Assembly: GCF_035046505.1 (NCBI RefSeq)
Contig: NC_089829.1
Location: forward strand, 29,211,460 to 29,275,459
DNA: 64,000 nt
DNA from: Tiliqua scincoides
Lineage: Eukaryota; Chordata; Lepidosauria; Squamata; Scincidae
Direction: 5' to 3'
Part shown: positions 48,329 to 60,433 of the stretch, piece after piece
How positions within the stretch are numbered: the first letter of the stretch is position 1
How the letters are laid out: each line of letters opens with the position of its first letter
Translations under genes and position numbers: made by a program
The notes under the pieces: model-generated
Told to the model about the DNA's origin: nothing
Database searches by the model: none
The model's input: the letters and a program-made list of their open reading frames with translations, nothing else

Positions 48329-51300
48329 GCAAATGTAGGAGCAGTCATTTAGAAATTTAGGAGCAGGGTTACAGAAACAGGGAATAACCTGAAAGTGAGG
48401 GGCATGTGTACCTGGAGGCTATATCATCTACTTCTTCACTGGAACTCTCTTCCTTCCACAAGTATATTCTGTTGGTATCAACTAGACATTACCCGCCACA
48501 AAATGGATACAGAGCCAAGAGGCTTGAGAATGGTATGTAACCTCAAAATACATGTCTTGGTGACCACATCACTTGTATGGCATGTTTGAGCACATCAACC
48601 AAACATTGCCTAGTGAATATTGCCTAGTGATGTGATTCTTGAAAAGGGAAAGAGAGCAGGAGATTTGTTTGTCTCTTTATTTTGGTATGATGATGGTTCT
48701 TCATTTCAAATTCCCAGGTTTCTTGAGGGGAACCATCATCAAGTGCCAATATTTACTAAAAAATATCTTTATCCAACCTTTTTTGCTTCACAAATAGCAT
48801 TTAAGGTGGGTAACAGGAATCAGAGTTGAAGTGAAAAGTATGTATAATGGAACATTGACATAAACAGATTTCAACAAGACAAGAACTAAAATACTAAACA
48901 AATGTCAAATGCAAAACTAGCAGAAAGGGTAGATTCTAAAAAGTGGTTTTTGAAAAGACTAGAAACCACTAAAGACAATCATTGAATAAGTTTTGCTCCT
49001 TTCATCTTTCACCAATTAAAGTTTTGTGCAGTCGTTTTTTCCGGCTGTTAGTAGCAAACCATTGATTTATCCAAAGAGGATAGCTGTGTACTGCTGTTCT
49101 CACGAACTCAGAACTAGGCCAAGATCTTCTGGCATGTGAGACTAAACGCTGCCCTTGCCTTACCTGGTGATATGCAGACTATGCTCTTCTCACTTCTGGA
49201 ATGGAAAAGGAAAACAAAGACCCACCACTTTCCTCTCCTTCCACTCCATCCTCTTCCTTTTCCAATCCAGGAAATGGAGGAGGAGGAGAAGCAGTGGAAG
49301 TAAGTGAGCAGATGGAGGAGCTGACCCCACCAATCTGTTACATGAGGCAGCTACCTCAGTTGTCCTAATGGATGAGCCACCCCATTCTGCACGTACTCAA
49401 TAGTGTGTGTTCAGAGCTAGATTCTTTCCAGAGGAATGTTTCTCTCCTTCGGTACAGGAAATTTTCCTATCAAACTGACCATAAGCCAAAGGGGAAAGGT
49501 TTACAATAGCTCAACTCAAACAGGATATTAACATCAAGTATATTAATACATCAAGAGGGCACTGAATGATAAAAACCTGCTGAAGGAAAGAATATTTCCT
49601 TTTTGGTTAACTTTGGATGAGTGCCTTCCCCTAAGAAAAGGGGCAGGGTGCAATGCCATTGGCCCGTATGATTGTCAAAAATAAGCAAAAAAAAAAAGTC
49701 ACAGCAGATGAAAAACAAAGTTTCCCAGACAGATCTTATTCCATTTTGCCTCACACCCTCCTCTCCTCCCTGTCTGTCACTTTACCGGTTTCTTAAAGGC
49801 TGAATATTAGCTTGAGTGGTGACTAACTGGCATATTCAAAGAATGAGCGGATATTAGCAGCATCTTAGGCAGATGGCAAAAATGTTTTATTTTCTTATTC
49901 CGATATGATCCTCCTTCCACTTTGATGGGCATGAAGATTTTCTCTCTCCCTTTGCTGCAAAGAAGAGATTTAAGTACCTCATTCCCATTAGTATTAACAG
50001 GAATTACTTGTGTAAATCCCTAACCTGCTGAATGGAAAAACAGATTCTAGTTATTTCTCTCTCTTTCTCTCCCCCCCCCCCCTTTGCTTTTTTATATATA
50101 GCAATGTTAAGATGATGGAGTTTGTTTCACAGTCACAACTACTAATATGGTATTTCCAAGTTCTTGCCATAAGTCTTCTATATTCTGCAAGAGCAGAGTG
50201 ACAGGATGTCCCCTTTATCCAGGTGCTCTTTTTTAGCATCATGTCCTGAAAAAGAACTTAAATGTCCTCCTTTTCCCTGTGAGCAGCCCCTGCTGGCAGT
50301 GCATAGCCTTCTTGTAATTAATAAATCATATGTAATAAATTATATGTGGTATAGTTTTAAATTTAATAAGTAATACAGTGTTTAAATTAAGCACTTGAAA
50401 TCAATATACAAGTGTTTTTAAGCTTTTATTTTGTCATATCCTACATTTTTCTTGAATGTCCTACATTTTGGGTGCCTTGTGCTCTTTTGTGGTTATGACA
50501 TCTGGTCACTCTGTGCAAGAGGAATTTTCAACATTCTGGATTTACCATTTTCACATCCAGATGTCTTCATCTCCGTTTCAAAGCTCTGTGCGTGATGGTG
50601 GCTCTAGAAACTCACAAATACAAAGTGCCACACTTATTATGTTGCCCTTCCTATTTCCTCATGATTTTAGGGAACAGAGTTTTTCTGGGCAACCAGGAAA
50701 TGCCCCACTCACAATTTTCCCTGTGTGCCCCTTACAAATTACAGTACAATTATCATTCTGCACACTATGGATAGGTTTTGGTGGGAGGTGTAATTTTGCC
50801 ATGGGCAAAATTTTGCCATAGCCATGCAGTGACAATAACCCTGAGGCTTTCACCAAATCATACACTCAAAACAAAATGAAACACATAAAGGAATGAGACC
50901 AAATAAAGGGATTGAGTTTTTTGTACTAAAACCAAAGTTTTAGTTTTTTGACCAAACTCCCTTACCAAGTTTTTGTAGGATCCTGGGCAAGACTCCCTTA
51001 GTGGGCATACCCCTTCTTTGTTCCCACTGTTTGTTCACCTTCTCCTTCTGAGCCCAATCCCCAATGACAGTTAGAGGCAGATGAACAAGTGGTGGCAGCA
51101 AAGAGAAGATGGAGGAGAAGCAGGACTTGGGTCCAAGAGGCTCTCCCTGTTGGTGATTCCCATCCTGGTGATGATTCCCCTGCTGGGGCTTGCACCTTGG
51201 CAAGGTGCCCAAGAATGTCCATGACTAACACAGGCATTGCAATGAAAGAATCCACAAGCATATCCCTTGACATGACCAAAATGGTAGAATTGGATAAGCA

Positions 51301-52130
51301 GGGACTGCCCACGTAGCCCCAAAAGATCCTGTTTTGTCAGCTCTTTTCTTTTTTCTCAGATGAACAGGTAACACAGTTCTCTCTTAAGCCTTCTTGGGGC
51401 TACTGTGGGGATCCATCCCTTTACTGCTGGACCAAGCCCCAGTACCAGACTTTCCTCACATTTCTCAATGGCTGCCACTCTTATGACATCACCAAGCCTC
51501 ATGTTCCGTCAGGCCCCATCTCAGACATCATCAGGCGCCATCTCGGAAACCTCTAGTTTTAGGAGGCATCTGAGCTGGCAACCCAACTGCATATAATGGA
51601 ACTGACTCAGAGCACTGGATCCAGAGGACAAATTTAATCAAAAAGGAGGCGATAGGATGGCTTAGAACTGGACCCACTCTAGTCAAACAGATAGGATAAA
51701 ATGAGAAAAATACAGTTGAAAATTGTTAGTAATTAGTATGACTACGTGTATAATTCATATCCAAGCCGTCCATGTGAGGTGACCACAAGGATTTTAAAAT
51801 GCAAGATATTAAAAAACAAATACTGTAGCATCAGCAAAACTGCAAATAGTTTTAGTGAAACTGTCAATGTTAAAAGGGTGTAAGTAGAGCCCAAACTTAA
51901 AAAAAAAAAAAGAAGAAGAAGAAGAAGTATGCAGTGAAACAAAAATGTTTTCTAATTTGGCCTTAAAACAGGCAATAAGGGACTTGGTACTGCTCTTGGG
52001 GAGGGGGAAATTCACAACCTGATAGCATTCACCCTTCAGGTTCAAGGTCAGATGCATCCCCAAACCTAGAATTTCTGAAGCTGGGCTTGGTAATCTCACA
52101 AGGCAGAGTCAGGGGATGTCATAAGACTTA
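48329..52130. other. Intergenic, no gene recognised
   Basis: About 3.8 kb of mostly unique sequence with poly-A and poly-C runs and an (AAG)n tract near 51910. No conserved coding frame and no clear repeat family. Confidence 0.45.
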
Positions 52131-52378
52131 CAGCCCAATCCTATGCCCTGGTGCAACCCAGTGGCACAGAAGCACTGAAATGACTGCCGCTGTATCCTGT
52201 GGGTTTGGGGCAGCTGCTGGGGTCTCTTTGAGGTAAAGGAACAATTGTTTGCTTACCCTGTGTCAAACTCCATGGTTGGCAATGGGTCTCCTTGGATCTG
52301 CACCCACTATTTAGCAGACGCAGAACCAAGGAGTCCCATGTCGGTCTTTCAGGTGTGGGAGGGGGCATAGGATTCAGT
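52131..52378 (+). mobile_element. MITE-like element, CAATCCTATGCCC ends
   Basis: Left end CAGCCCAATCCTATGCCCTG, right end GGAGGGGGCATAGGATTCAG, inverted. Non-coding, about 248 bp. A reverse-strand relative lies at 60643-60875 and a partial one at 37952-38165. Confidence 0.68.
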
Positions 52379-52659
52379 GGCAGACCCAATACTCCCCTTG
52401 GGCTTCCCTCCCCTGCTCAGTTCCATAAACCTGGACACCAAAAGAGAGAGACTTCCAATGAAGGGCAAGTGTTTGTGGTTGTCCAAGACCACAGAGTTCA
52501 AAAATATAAACACATCTGGAGATACAAGCGCCAACAAGCATTGTATCATATAAATCGTGGAGCAACACAGCAACACTGAGCTCCCTTGACAGTGAAATCA
52601 TGTCAAACCTCAGTTAGTGGTGGATGTGAAATTAGAAAGTACGGTTGACTTTCCCTCAA

Positions 52660-52990
52660 AATGCCAGCCCTGTTAACCAGAAGGGCTGTCTTTCGATTCT
52701 AGATGCTTTCCCTCAATTTGGATTTTTTTCTCTCTTTCCTTTTATCGGCTTGAAGTTTCATTGCCAAGTTCCTTCTCCACTCAGAGGCTGCTCCTTGAGA
52801 ACCAGAGATTAGCATATTAACTGCACTGTGTTTTCTATTTACAGAGGGATGCTGTGGTGGCATTGCTAAAATTTCGTTGGCAATCCTGCCATAAACCCCA
52901 GCTTTGCAGTTTATGACCCTGATTAAAAATCATCTCCAGATGATCATCTTTATGAGTGTGTTGATCTCAAGATGAATCTTGGGGTTTAGG
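52660..52990. promoter_or_regulatory. Candidate conserved noncoding element
   Basis: Repeat-free stretch with AGAGATTAGCATATTAACTG, CCTGATTAAAAATCATC and CCAGATGATCATC. No coding frame. Untested. Confidence 0.33.
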
Positions 52991-53475
52991 GGTTAGAGTT
53001 TTGTGTTGTTGTTTTTTTGTTCTTTCAAATCATCACATGTTGTTTCAATCACTCTGTTTGCACAGACACACGGTGACAACCACCACAGTATCAACAGTGC
53101 TGGAGTTACGCCCATCTGCTTATGCAGCCCAGAATATTTAAGATGTGAAATTTAAGGGTGATCACACACATCTTGCTGTGCAAATGTACAACCTATGCCC
53201 AGATTGTTGATTTGTCTGCACCAACAGTTGGCACATGATGTTCAGTGCACATACAAAAGTACGCACAGCTGTACACTTCATTTAAGAAGTCCGATATACT
53301 ACCTTAAAAGATAGATTGCCTGTGTGTGTGGAAGTTCAGATGATCCCCCCTGCTGCCCATGATTAGGAGAACAGCATGCTGGGAGCAAGACTGGGAAATA
53401 CATACTCATCCTTAATTCCGGGGTGCAGGGGGAGCTTGGATGGATTCATACAACTGGTCTAGTCTTTTACACAAA

Positions 53476-53536
<61 letters not shown>

Positions 53537-53985
53537 ATACCTGCACACACATACAATGTAACATGTGAATAGCCTTGCAGCTGGTTTGCAGCCAATACCT
53601 ACAAACATTCTACAAATCATTTGTGCCCTCTTCAGTGTTGAATCAGCTGACCTGGAGTAAAACATGCACAGTCAGCCCCCTCTCTAGAGCTAAGATATCA
53701 GTAGCTGGGTTGCATACAGGTTCCATGAAAAAGGACTTCTCTTTCTCCTTTGTGGGTCTGATTTTTACAGTTGTCACTTGTTAACAGTGGAGCATAAGAT
53801 ATATTTATGCTCATAAGATACATTTATGTATTTAAAGTGGAGCATAAGATACATTTAGGGTCAAACTGGACATGATGATCAGCATATCCTTTGGGATTAT
53901 GTTTATTTTTTCCCCTGAATTAAAATAACTGCCACAAGGGGGTCCAGATCAGGCTTGAGGTTGCGGTTTCCAGAGGGGGCATTTA
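52991..53985. other. Intergenic, simple repeats only
   Basis: Includes the (GT)n tract listed next and a duplicated GTGGAGCATAAGATA segment near 53788-53861. No gene seen. Confidence 0.45.
53479..53535. repeat. (GT)n microsatellite
   Basis: About 28 GT units. Confidence 0.95.
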
Positions 53986-54164
53986 GGACCCAATCCTATC
54001 CAACTTTCTAGCTCTGATGCAGCTGCAATGCCACCCCAAGATAAGGGAGCAAACATTCCTCTGTCTTGAGAAGGCTTCCATGACTGCCCTTCCACCACAA
54101 GATTCAGTGCATACCCCTTTGGCATGGCTGCATCAGCACTGAAAAGTTGGCTCGGATTGGGCCC
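53986..54164. mobile_element. PIF/Harbinger-like MITE, copy 3
   Basis: Left GGACCCAATCCTATCCAACT, right AAAGTTGGCTCGGATTGGGC then CC, flanked by TTA at 53983-53985 and 54165-54167. About 179 bp, like copy 2. Confidence 0.85.
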
Positions 54165-54259
54165 TTAACCCCCCCCTCCCCAAGGCAGTGGCTGGTGGCT
54201 AGTGTTCTGCCAAATCCCAATCCAATGGGCCTCGTGCCCACTTAAGGCTGATCAGTCCC

Positions 54260-54500
54260 CTTGTGCAACTCACCAATGCAGCAAGCAAAAGTCAAAGTCC
54301 AGTTCTAGTCCACAGATGCCAAGTAAACCAGTCCAATCAATTAGAGTTGCCAAATCAGAGTCCAGAGCCAATAAGCCAAGTTACAGTCCAAGGTCAGGTT
54401 CCAGGTAGGTCAGTCAAATCCATCAGGGTATCCAAGTTCAAGTCCAAAGCCAAAGTCCAGTCACAATCCACAGTCAGATTCCAAATTCAATAAGCCAAGT
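54260..54500. repeat. Degenerate tandem repeat, ~119-bp period
   Basis: CAATAAGCCAAGT occurs near 54369 and again near 54488, with AAGTCCAGT and CACAGTCAGATTCC words recurring between. About two diverged units, followed by (TCTCG)n. The larger element it belongs to is not identified. Confidence 0.55.
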
Positions 54501-54507
54501 CAGTCAG

Positions 54508-54527
54508 TCTCGTCTCGTCTCGTCTCC
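54508..54527. repeat. (TCTCG)n microsatellite
   Basis: About four TCTCG units. Confidence 0.9.
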
Positions 54528-55378
54528 TACCTCCAACCTGCACTCCTTCAAAACCCACAAACCCTTTCTGCCTCCTGTGCTCCTTATTTCCCTGAGGGCC
54601 CTATTGCCTTCCAGTGGCTACAGCTGTGCAGCACACTCTGCTGGATGCCCAGGCCTTACCCTTAAAGGGGCCACTGCTGACACCACATCTACCTCCTCAC
54701 CAGTTCTTCCAGATTCTAATACAGCTAGTAATTGGGGTCTTGTTGGTGAAATGCTCTACCCAGAGACACTGGCCTGTAACCTAGTTTGATTCTTTTTGGT
54801 GCCAGGCAAAAACATTTTTTTTCCCCAAATTGTCCTTGTAATCCTTTATTATGAGTACAAGTCATCTTCCATGAATAAGAATCACTTCTGAGGATGGAGC
54901 AGCACTTCCAGCAAATTAGAGTACACCTGAAAGACTCATTAGAAATGGAAACTGCCCCCAAAGGCCTCCATCCAGGCCAAGATTAAGGGGTTAATTAAGG
55001 GGTTGGCCAAGTCATAAACAGCATTGCCAACCCTGGCTGAAGCTATTCCTGGAGATGTTTTTTCCCCAACAGGATATAATGTTGGAAATTCCTGGATGCT
55101 CTCCAGGATTGCTTTCAGTGTTTTTGTTGTTGTTTATTTTATTATTATTATCATTTACTGATTTTGACACAGTCAGACAGCTGTTATCAACTGGTTTGTT
55201 TTATCCACACATCGAGTCCTTCTCAAAGACCTGGGATGCCTGACTTTTAACATATTTTAATATTATAAATACCATCACAATAATGTGAGCTGTTCCCAGT
55301 AAAGCTGCTTTTTTAGTTGGTGGATGGTAATTTCTGTGGCCCTTATGCTGTTAGGGGTGCTTTTCAAGATGTTTTAGA

Positions 55379-55523
55379 ACTGTTACCCAGCACGTGCTCA
55401 ATCTCGTCTATCTTGGAAGCTAAGCAGGGTCAGGCCTGGTTATTACTTGGATGGGAGACCGCCGGGGGAATACCGGGTGCTGTAGGCTTATACCATAATC
55501 TTTCGAGACTGAAGGCTGCCAAC
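55379..55523 (+). mobile_element. 5S rRNA-derived SINE, copy 1
   Basis: The head carries 5S rRNA sequence from about its base 29 to its 3' end: TCTTGGAAGCTAAGCAGGGT (A box region), ACTTGGATGGGAGACCGCC (C box) and ACCGGGTGCTGTAGGCTT. The tail ATACCATAATCTTTCGAGAC then TGAAGGCTGCCAAC follows, which is the 3' end of the LINE at 44815-45600. Not a functional 5S gene, since the 5' quarter is missing or changed. Confidence 0.92.
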
Positions 55524-55818
55524 CAGAATTGCACCAAGGATGCAAAACACCATTGGGTTTACTCTGGTTTTCTTCTGCCGCAACCTTTCAATTTTTATTT
55601 GTAAATCTTTGCATTTTGTTGTTTTTTCCAGTTCTTTTTCTTCTCAGCTACTATCAACTGGTATATTGATTATTTTGATCTTTCTTCTTTCTTCTCGACA
55701 ACAGTTAAAATGGTGTCCTCTTTGCTGGGGCTCAGTAGTCACTCGGAGATTGACTCGGATTCATTGAGATTCCAGGTCAGTTGTGGAGGGTTGACAAACC
55801 CTAGTTATAGTAAACAAG

Positions 55819-56010
55819 AACATAAGGAGAGCCCTGTTGGATCAGGCCAATGGCCCAACTAGCCCAGCATCCAGTGTCCCATAATGACAACCTCTGCAAC
55901 GCCTCAAAACTGGAGAGCAACGTGTGCTCTCCAAGTATTCTCCCCTACATCTGGTCTTTAGAAATACGGTGCCTCTGATCCTGGGGGTAGCACATGGGCT
56001 TTATGGCTAG
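55819..56010 (-). mobile_element. CR1 LINE 3' end, reverse strand
   Basis: AAGAACATAAGGAGAGCCCT, GGATCAGGCCAATGGCCCAA and CTAGCCCAGCATCCAGTGTC are the reverse complement of the CR1 3' UTR end. Diverged, older copy. Confidence 0.8.
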
Positions 56011-56012
56011 TA

Positions 56013-56395
56013 CAGCGGGGCCTCCTCATCTGCGCGCTCAGTATCCGCATATGTCAAGCCCATGACTGGAATGCCTCAGAGAACCCCCCTCAGACGTGAC
56101 TCAAAGTCACTTCCATTTGTATCCAGGAAGTCCTCTGTGACAGCAACTGTTACCCTGCATATGCCCAATTTCATCTGATCTTGGAAGCTAAGCAGGGTCA
56201 GGCCTGGTTAGTACTTGGATGGGAGACCGCCTGGGAATACTGGGTGCTGTAGGCTTATACCATAGTCTTTCGAGACTGAAGGTTGCCAACCATCTGAGGC
56301 TCAACAGCAGATTTATTTGTTCATGAAATTCAGTATCTGTAGGGGGTCCTGGAATGGATCTCCTGTAGATACTGGGGGCCCACTGTACTTGGTGG
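56013..56395. mobile_element. Tigger-like element split by a 5S SINE
   Basis: Left CAGCGGGGCCTCCTCATCTG, right GATACTGGGGGCCCACTG, inverted, with TA at 56011-56012 and 56396-56397. The 147-bp insert at 56144-56290 is the next feature. Confidence 0.85.
56144..56290 (+). mobile_element. 5S rRNA-derived SINE, copy 2 (nested)
   Basis: GATCTTGGAAGCTAAGCAGG, TTAGTACTTGGATGGGAGAC and GGGTGCTGTAGGCTT from 5S rRNA, then CCATAGTCTTTCGAGACTGA and AGGTTGCCAAC. It lies inside the Tigger-like element at 56013-56395, so it inserted after it. Confidence 0.93.
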
Positions 56396-57590
56396 AGGAC
56401 TGAGGGCTCACACTCATCAGAAGGCTCACCCATCCAAGTTGATCCCAGAACCCTCAGGCCAACTGGTAGCAGCAGTACCAAGTGCAGCTTAGGGGGAGCA
56501 GGGGTGCCGTGGAGGGCTGCATGCAATGGCTTGTTCCCAGGCCTCCTGTAATCTAGTGCTGATTGCAGCAAGCCCCCTCCTATTCAAGCATGAATGCTAG
56601 GCATAGATTATTTCCCATCCCAAGAAAAAAAATTAAAACAAGAAGCCTTTACTTTCTTTCATTTATAATGCCCTAGACCTGTAAACCTCATGTCAAAACA
56701 GATTTTATTTGAAAGGAAATATTCCTCATTTGATGGGTGCATACTGAGTTTCAGCCATGAGGAAATGTTTATGCATGAATTACCAACCCCTGAAAAAATA
56801 CGGGGTTACAAGTGAAATGGAAACATATACAGGCCATTAACTGTAATGGCAGGACTGGGGCACTGCTTAGGCACAGATACATCATCTTTATTGACTAGTT
56901 ACAGCATCTTACCAGTTTCTAAAAGCTCCCAAAGTTGGAAAGTCTGTCATGTGCCGAAGCCAAAGATTAAGGGCAGTATTTCATGGATGGAATTAATGTT
57001 TCGAACCCAAACATTTTAGTGGGCAGCAGCTCACTTTTCAAAAAATTCAGGCAAGACTCCACAGCCAAGTCTTCCAGGCCCTGCAAACGTCTCATAAATT
57101 AAATGCCTGGCAGAACTTGGGCCAAGTAAAGGATCTTTTCAAAATATTGGCACTGCTCAGCTGTTCGGAAGTCAATTCTGACAAGACTGAAGGATGATTC
57201 AGACAACCACAATGATTGCTGGGTGTCCACCCAGATTTCTGGGTGTCCCATGGCAAAGCCCTGCGCTGGGCTCTCTGTTCATGCCTTCACCCATCCCCTG
57301 ATGGAGCTTCATGTGCTATCAGCACCACTAGTAGTGGAAGGTTCAGGAATTGGCCAGTGCCAATGACTTGGCTAATCCTTAGTGCCACTGTTGCCTCTCT
57401 TGGTACTCAATCCCAGCTCAACCTTAACTCTGGTTTCTGCCTCTGGCTTTCTGCTTGACTGAAACATGACGCCTAACCCTGGCTTCCTTCTTCCCCTCAC
57501 TCTGTGCTTCTCACTCACTTGCAGCTCTGTAACCACAGTGTCATTCAGATTCTCTACCCCTTGAAAAACCCTGCTTGACTTCTGTTCCAT

Positions 57591-57925
57591 GGCTGCATTC
57601 AGATGATCTTCCTGACACTTCCCGCTTCCCCTTTTGAGGGTAGGGGATTAAAAACTTGCAATGCTGCTTAACAGCTAGCCATAGTTTTGCTGTGGTAGCC
57701 ACAGTTCACCCCATTCACTAGGATTCCCAACTACAGTTTGACCCTGGTTTGAAGACAAAGTGTCATATGATCAAACCATAGTTTGCTGCATTGGATACCG
57801 CTACAAACTATGATTTGCTGCTAACTGGAAGCAGGCACTTCTCACCTCCTTACATGGAAGCCTGAAGTTCATTGTTGCATCTCTAATCCTCCAACCATAG
57901 TTGGGAAGATCATCTGGATGTAGCC
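57591..57925. mobile_element. DNA-transposon-like MITE with 22-bp ends
   Basis: GGCTGCATTCAGATGATCTT then CC at the left; GGGAAGATCATCTGGATGTA then GCC at the right. The ends match at about 20 of 22 positions as inverted repeats. Internal CCATAGTTTG and CAAACTATG words form further palindromes. The target duplication is unclear and the superfamily is not assigned. Confidence 0.75.
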
Positions 57926-58856
57926 ACTATGCTGAAGTCAATAGGAGGTGGATTTAACAGGGAAGTTTTCAAAACATGTCATGTTTCACTCTGGAAGCAT
58001 TTTGCAACATTCCCAAGACAATTCCAGCTGATGATAATGAAGCATTTGGGGGACGCGGACGGGGACGGGGGGTAATGAAGCGGTCTGTGATCTGCAAATT
58101 GCGTTCCTACACCTTCTGTAACATTGCAAATGATCTCAAAACATGCACCTCTCCAACTGTGCACGACACAGGGACAGCAAAGTGTCTTGATCCATCCCTG
58201 GAAATGCAATAGCAGTTTTTCTTCCCTGTCTGCTTGAAGATAAAACACTGACAGCTGATAATACCCAGGAAGACGGTGAAGAATACACTTCAAAATGGGA
58301 TACATCCACTACCAGTAAATGGCGTACATGTTCATTAGCAGAAGATTCCTTAAATATGTCACATTCCTCCCTCTGGGGAGAACCTTTCTGAACTGCTCTT
58401 ATCTGAGGCTTCCTTCGGCTCACCAACTATTTCAATTAAGTGGCTATCACAAGGCCACAAAAAGCACTTTAGTTAGTTAAATGTGCAGCTTGGCCCTCCC
58501 TATACATATTTCAGATTTGGAAATTGTAGCTGAGGGAGAGGAGAATCAGGATCAAAAACACAGTGTAGGGGAAGGAGGGTTTAATGTTTTCTCTCCATGC
58601 TGTGGTCTAGACAAAATTCCCCCACGCATGCTTTCTGCCATTGGTGCCTTCCCAATGCAGATAGCACATCATGTGTAGAATTATTTCTGAACTGTGCCAC
58701 TTCAGATTCCAGGTGGGGAGGGTTCATATGGAGGAAAAATTCACTCAGCATAGAAGACTATCATGTTGGGAAGAAAGGTGTTAGGTCTGTTTCTATGATA
58801 TGCATGTGTTTTCCCCTGGGGGCTGGGGATAAGAATAGGCCCTCAGTTTGGCTGTA
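57926..58856. other. Intergenic, no gene recognised
   Basis: Unique sequence, nothing coding. Confidence 0.4.
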
Positions 58857-59283
58857 CTTGTCGTAAAAGGCGACTAAACAGCCACCAGGTAGATGGGACA
58901 TGTCAGCCTGGGAAGGCAGCCCATCTGAGAGAAGGAAAACTCTGATCCCAAACCTCCACTGCCTTGTGGCTACATCCAGTTATGGAAAAGGCTTCAGGAG
59001 TCAACCTCGAGGCAAAATCCGGAGCCGGAGTCCCTGAGACAGTTCATGGCTGAACACGTTCTGGCAACTCCTGCGACGCCGCTGGAACCAACCGTATTGG
59101 CCTCTGCCTTTCCATTGGACCATTTCAGCGACGTGGAGAGGGGGGAATAGCTGCATGGGTAACAGTCAATCCTCCATACCTACTTTACCCAGGCTTCACG
59201 CACTGGAGAGGACACTCTGTTCCAGAACCACCATTCAGAGCGTGACACCATAGTCTTCCGAGACTGAAGGATGCCAACAACAT
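58857..59283 (+). mobile_element. Non-autonomous element with the shared LINE tail
   Basis: Begins near TTGTCGTAAAAGGCGACTAA, a small stem (GTCG..CGAC), runs about 340 bases with no long frame, and ends TTCCAGAACCACCATTCAGA, CACCATAGTCTTCCGAGACT and GAAGGATGCCAACAA. The last 70 or so bases match the 3' UTR of the LINE at 44815-45600, including TTCCAGAACCACC, which the 5S SINEs lack. It is probably an internally deleted LINE copy or a SINE with another head. Confidence 0.75.
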
Positions 59284-59546
59284 CCAATATAGGTAGATAC
59301 AAACACACACACACACAAGTTATTTACAGATTTGGGACCCATGGTCACATCTGGAGAGCCTTCTGAGGACCAGGGAAGCCGTGCGCAGCCTCCCCAAACC
59401 TCAGAAGGCCTTCTAAGGCCTCCAGAAGGCTGAACGTTGCCATTTTGGGCCTTCCAGAGGTCTTCTGAGACCTGGGGAGACAGCTCTGGTCATGCTGGAT
59501 TACAGGGTGCCTGACCCGCACAGTTTTCAGTATCCATCTTATCTCT

Positions 59547-59704
59547 AGGTTCAAATCCTTGCTCAGCCATGTAGCTTCCTGAGTGCCCTTGGACCAGGCA
59601 TGCTCTGTCAATCTCATAGGGTTATTGTGAGAACAAAAGGAGGAAAGGAACCATGTACACCACCCTGAGCTCCTTGAAAGAAATAAAAATGTGAAAAATA
59701 AATT
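59547..59704 (+). mobile_element. tRNA-type SINE, 3' part
   Basis: Starts at the B box (GGTTCAAATCC) and runs through CAATCTCATAGGGTTATTGT, CACCCTGAGCTCCTTGAAAG and AAATAAAAATGTGAAAAATA, matching the family at 21961-22172. A (GT)n tract (59705-59731) follows. Confidence 0.8.
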
Positions 59705-60183
59705 TTGTGTGTGTGTGTGTGTGTGTGTGTAAATTTACTTATTTAGCTAAGTAAACTTCTTTGTGATCCCATTTTCATGAAAAAATGGTGTATAAATATC
59801 ATAATCATTGTCCTAATATATGGGCTACTGCAAGGAAATAAACCCTAATAAACTAAATGGGGCTTACTTCTGATCAGACATGTAGAGGATTGTGCTGTTG
59901 GTTAATTGGTGAGATCAATCAATTAAGACCATTACAAGTGACTAAAAAGGTGTCCCCTAATTAATCAGCCTGTACATTTCAATTTTTTAAAAAATATTTT
60001 TAACACAAGTACCATGAAGGCTACAATGATGCATTGCCACACTTCTTCCACCCATTACCTCCCCCCACACCCGCTGCAGTCTAAAGTGATACAATCTAGG
60101 TATTGCTTTACAATGTGATCTGTTATTTTTGTTGTCCTCTTTAAGCACAGAAGACTCAGAATGTTGCCTTCTTCAGAGAAAGA

Positions 60184-60340
60184 CCATAGCTCAGTGGGAG
60201 AGCATGTCATCTGCATGCAGAAGAGCTCAGGTTCAATCACTGGCATCTCCAAGTAGGGCTAGGGAAAAACCTTGCCTGAGACCCAGAACATCCACTGCTA
60301 GTCAGTGGAGACCATATTGACCATAGTCTGACTCTCACAG
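60184..60340 (+). mobile_element. tRNA-headed SINE
   Basis: A box TAGCTCAGTGGGAGAGCAT and B box GGTTCAATCAC (60230-60240) keep tRNA spacing. They are followed by CTTGCCTGAGACCC, CACTGCTAGTCAGTGGAGAC and CCATAGTCTGACTC, the body of a common squamate SINE. Confidence 0.85.
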
Positions 60341-60390
60341 CGCAATCTTATCTTACTGGTTCGTTGTCACAGCACTCCCTGCGCTGGCCT

Positions 60391-60433
60391 AGAGTGTCAT
60401 AAATATGCCATAAGGCACATTTATGATGACTCT
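60391..60433. repeat. Short near-perfect hairpin
   Basis: AGAGTGTCATAAATATGCC pairs with GGCACATTTATGATGACTCT around the four-base loop ATAA, with only a few mismatches. Confidence 0.8.

Noticed and set aside
54195-54790. Solo retroviral LTR
   Set aside because: Repetitive texture alone; I found no paired ends, no target duplication and no recognisable LTR signals.
60184-60256. Functional tRNA gene
   Set aside because: A and B boxes are present, but the sequence continues into a SINE body and I could not form a good cloverleaf with paired acceptor ends.
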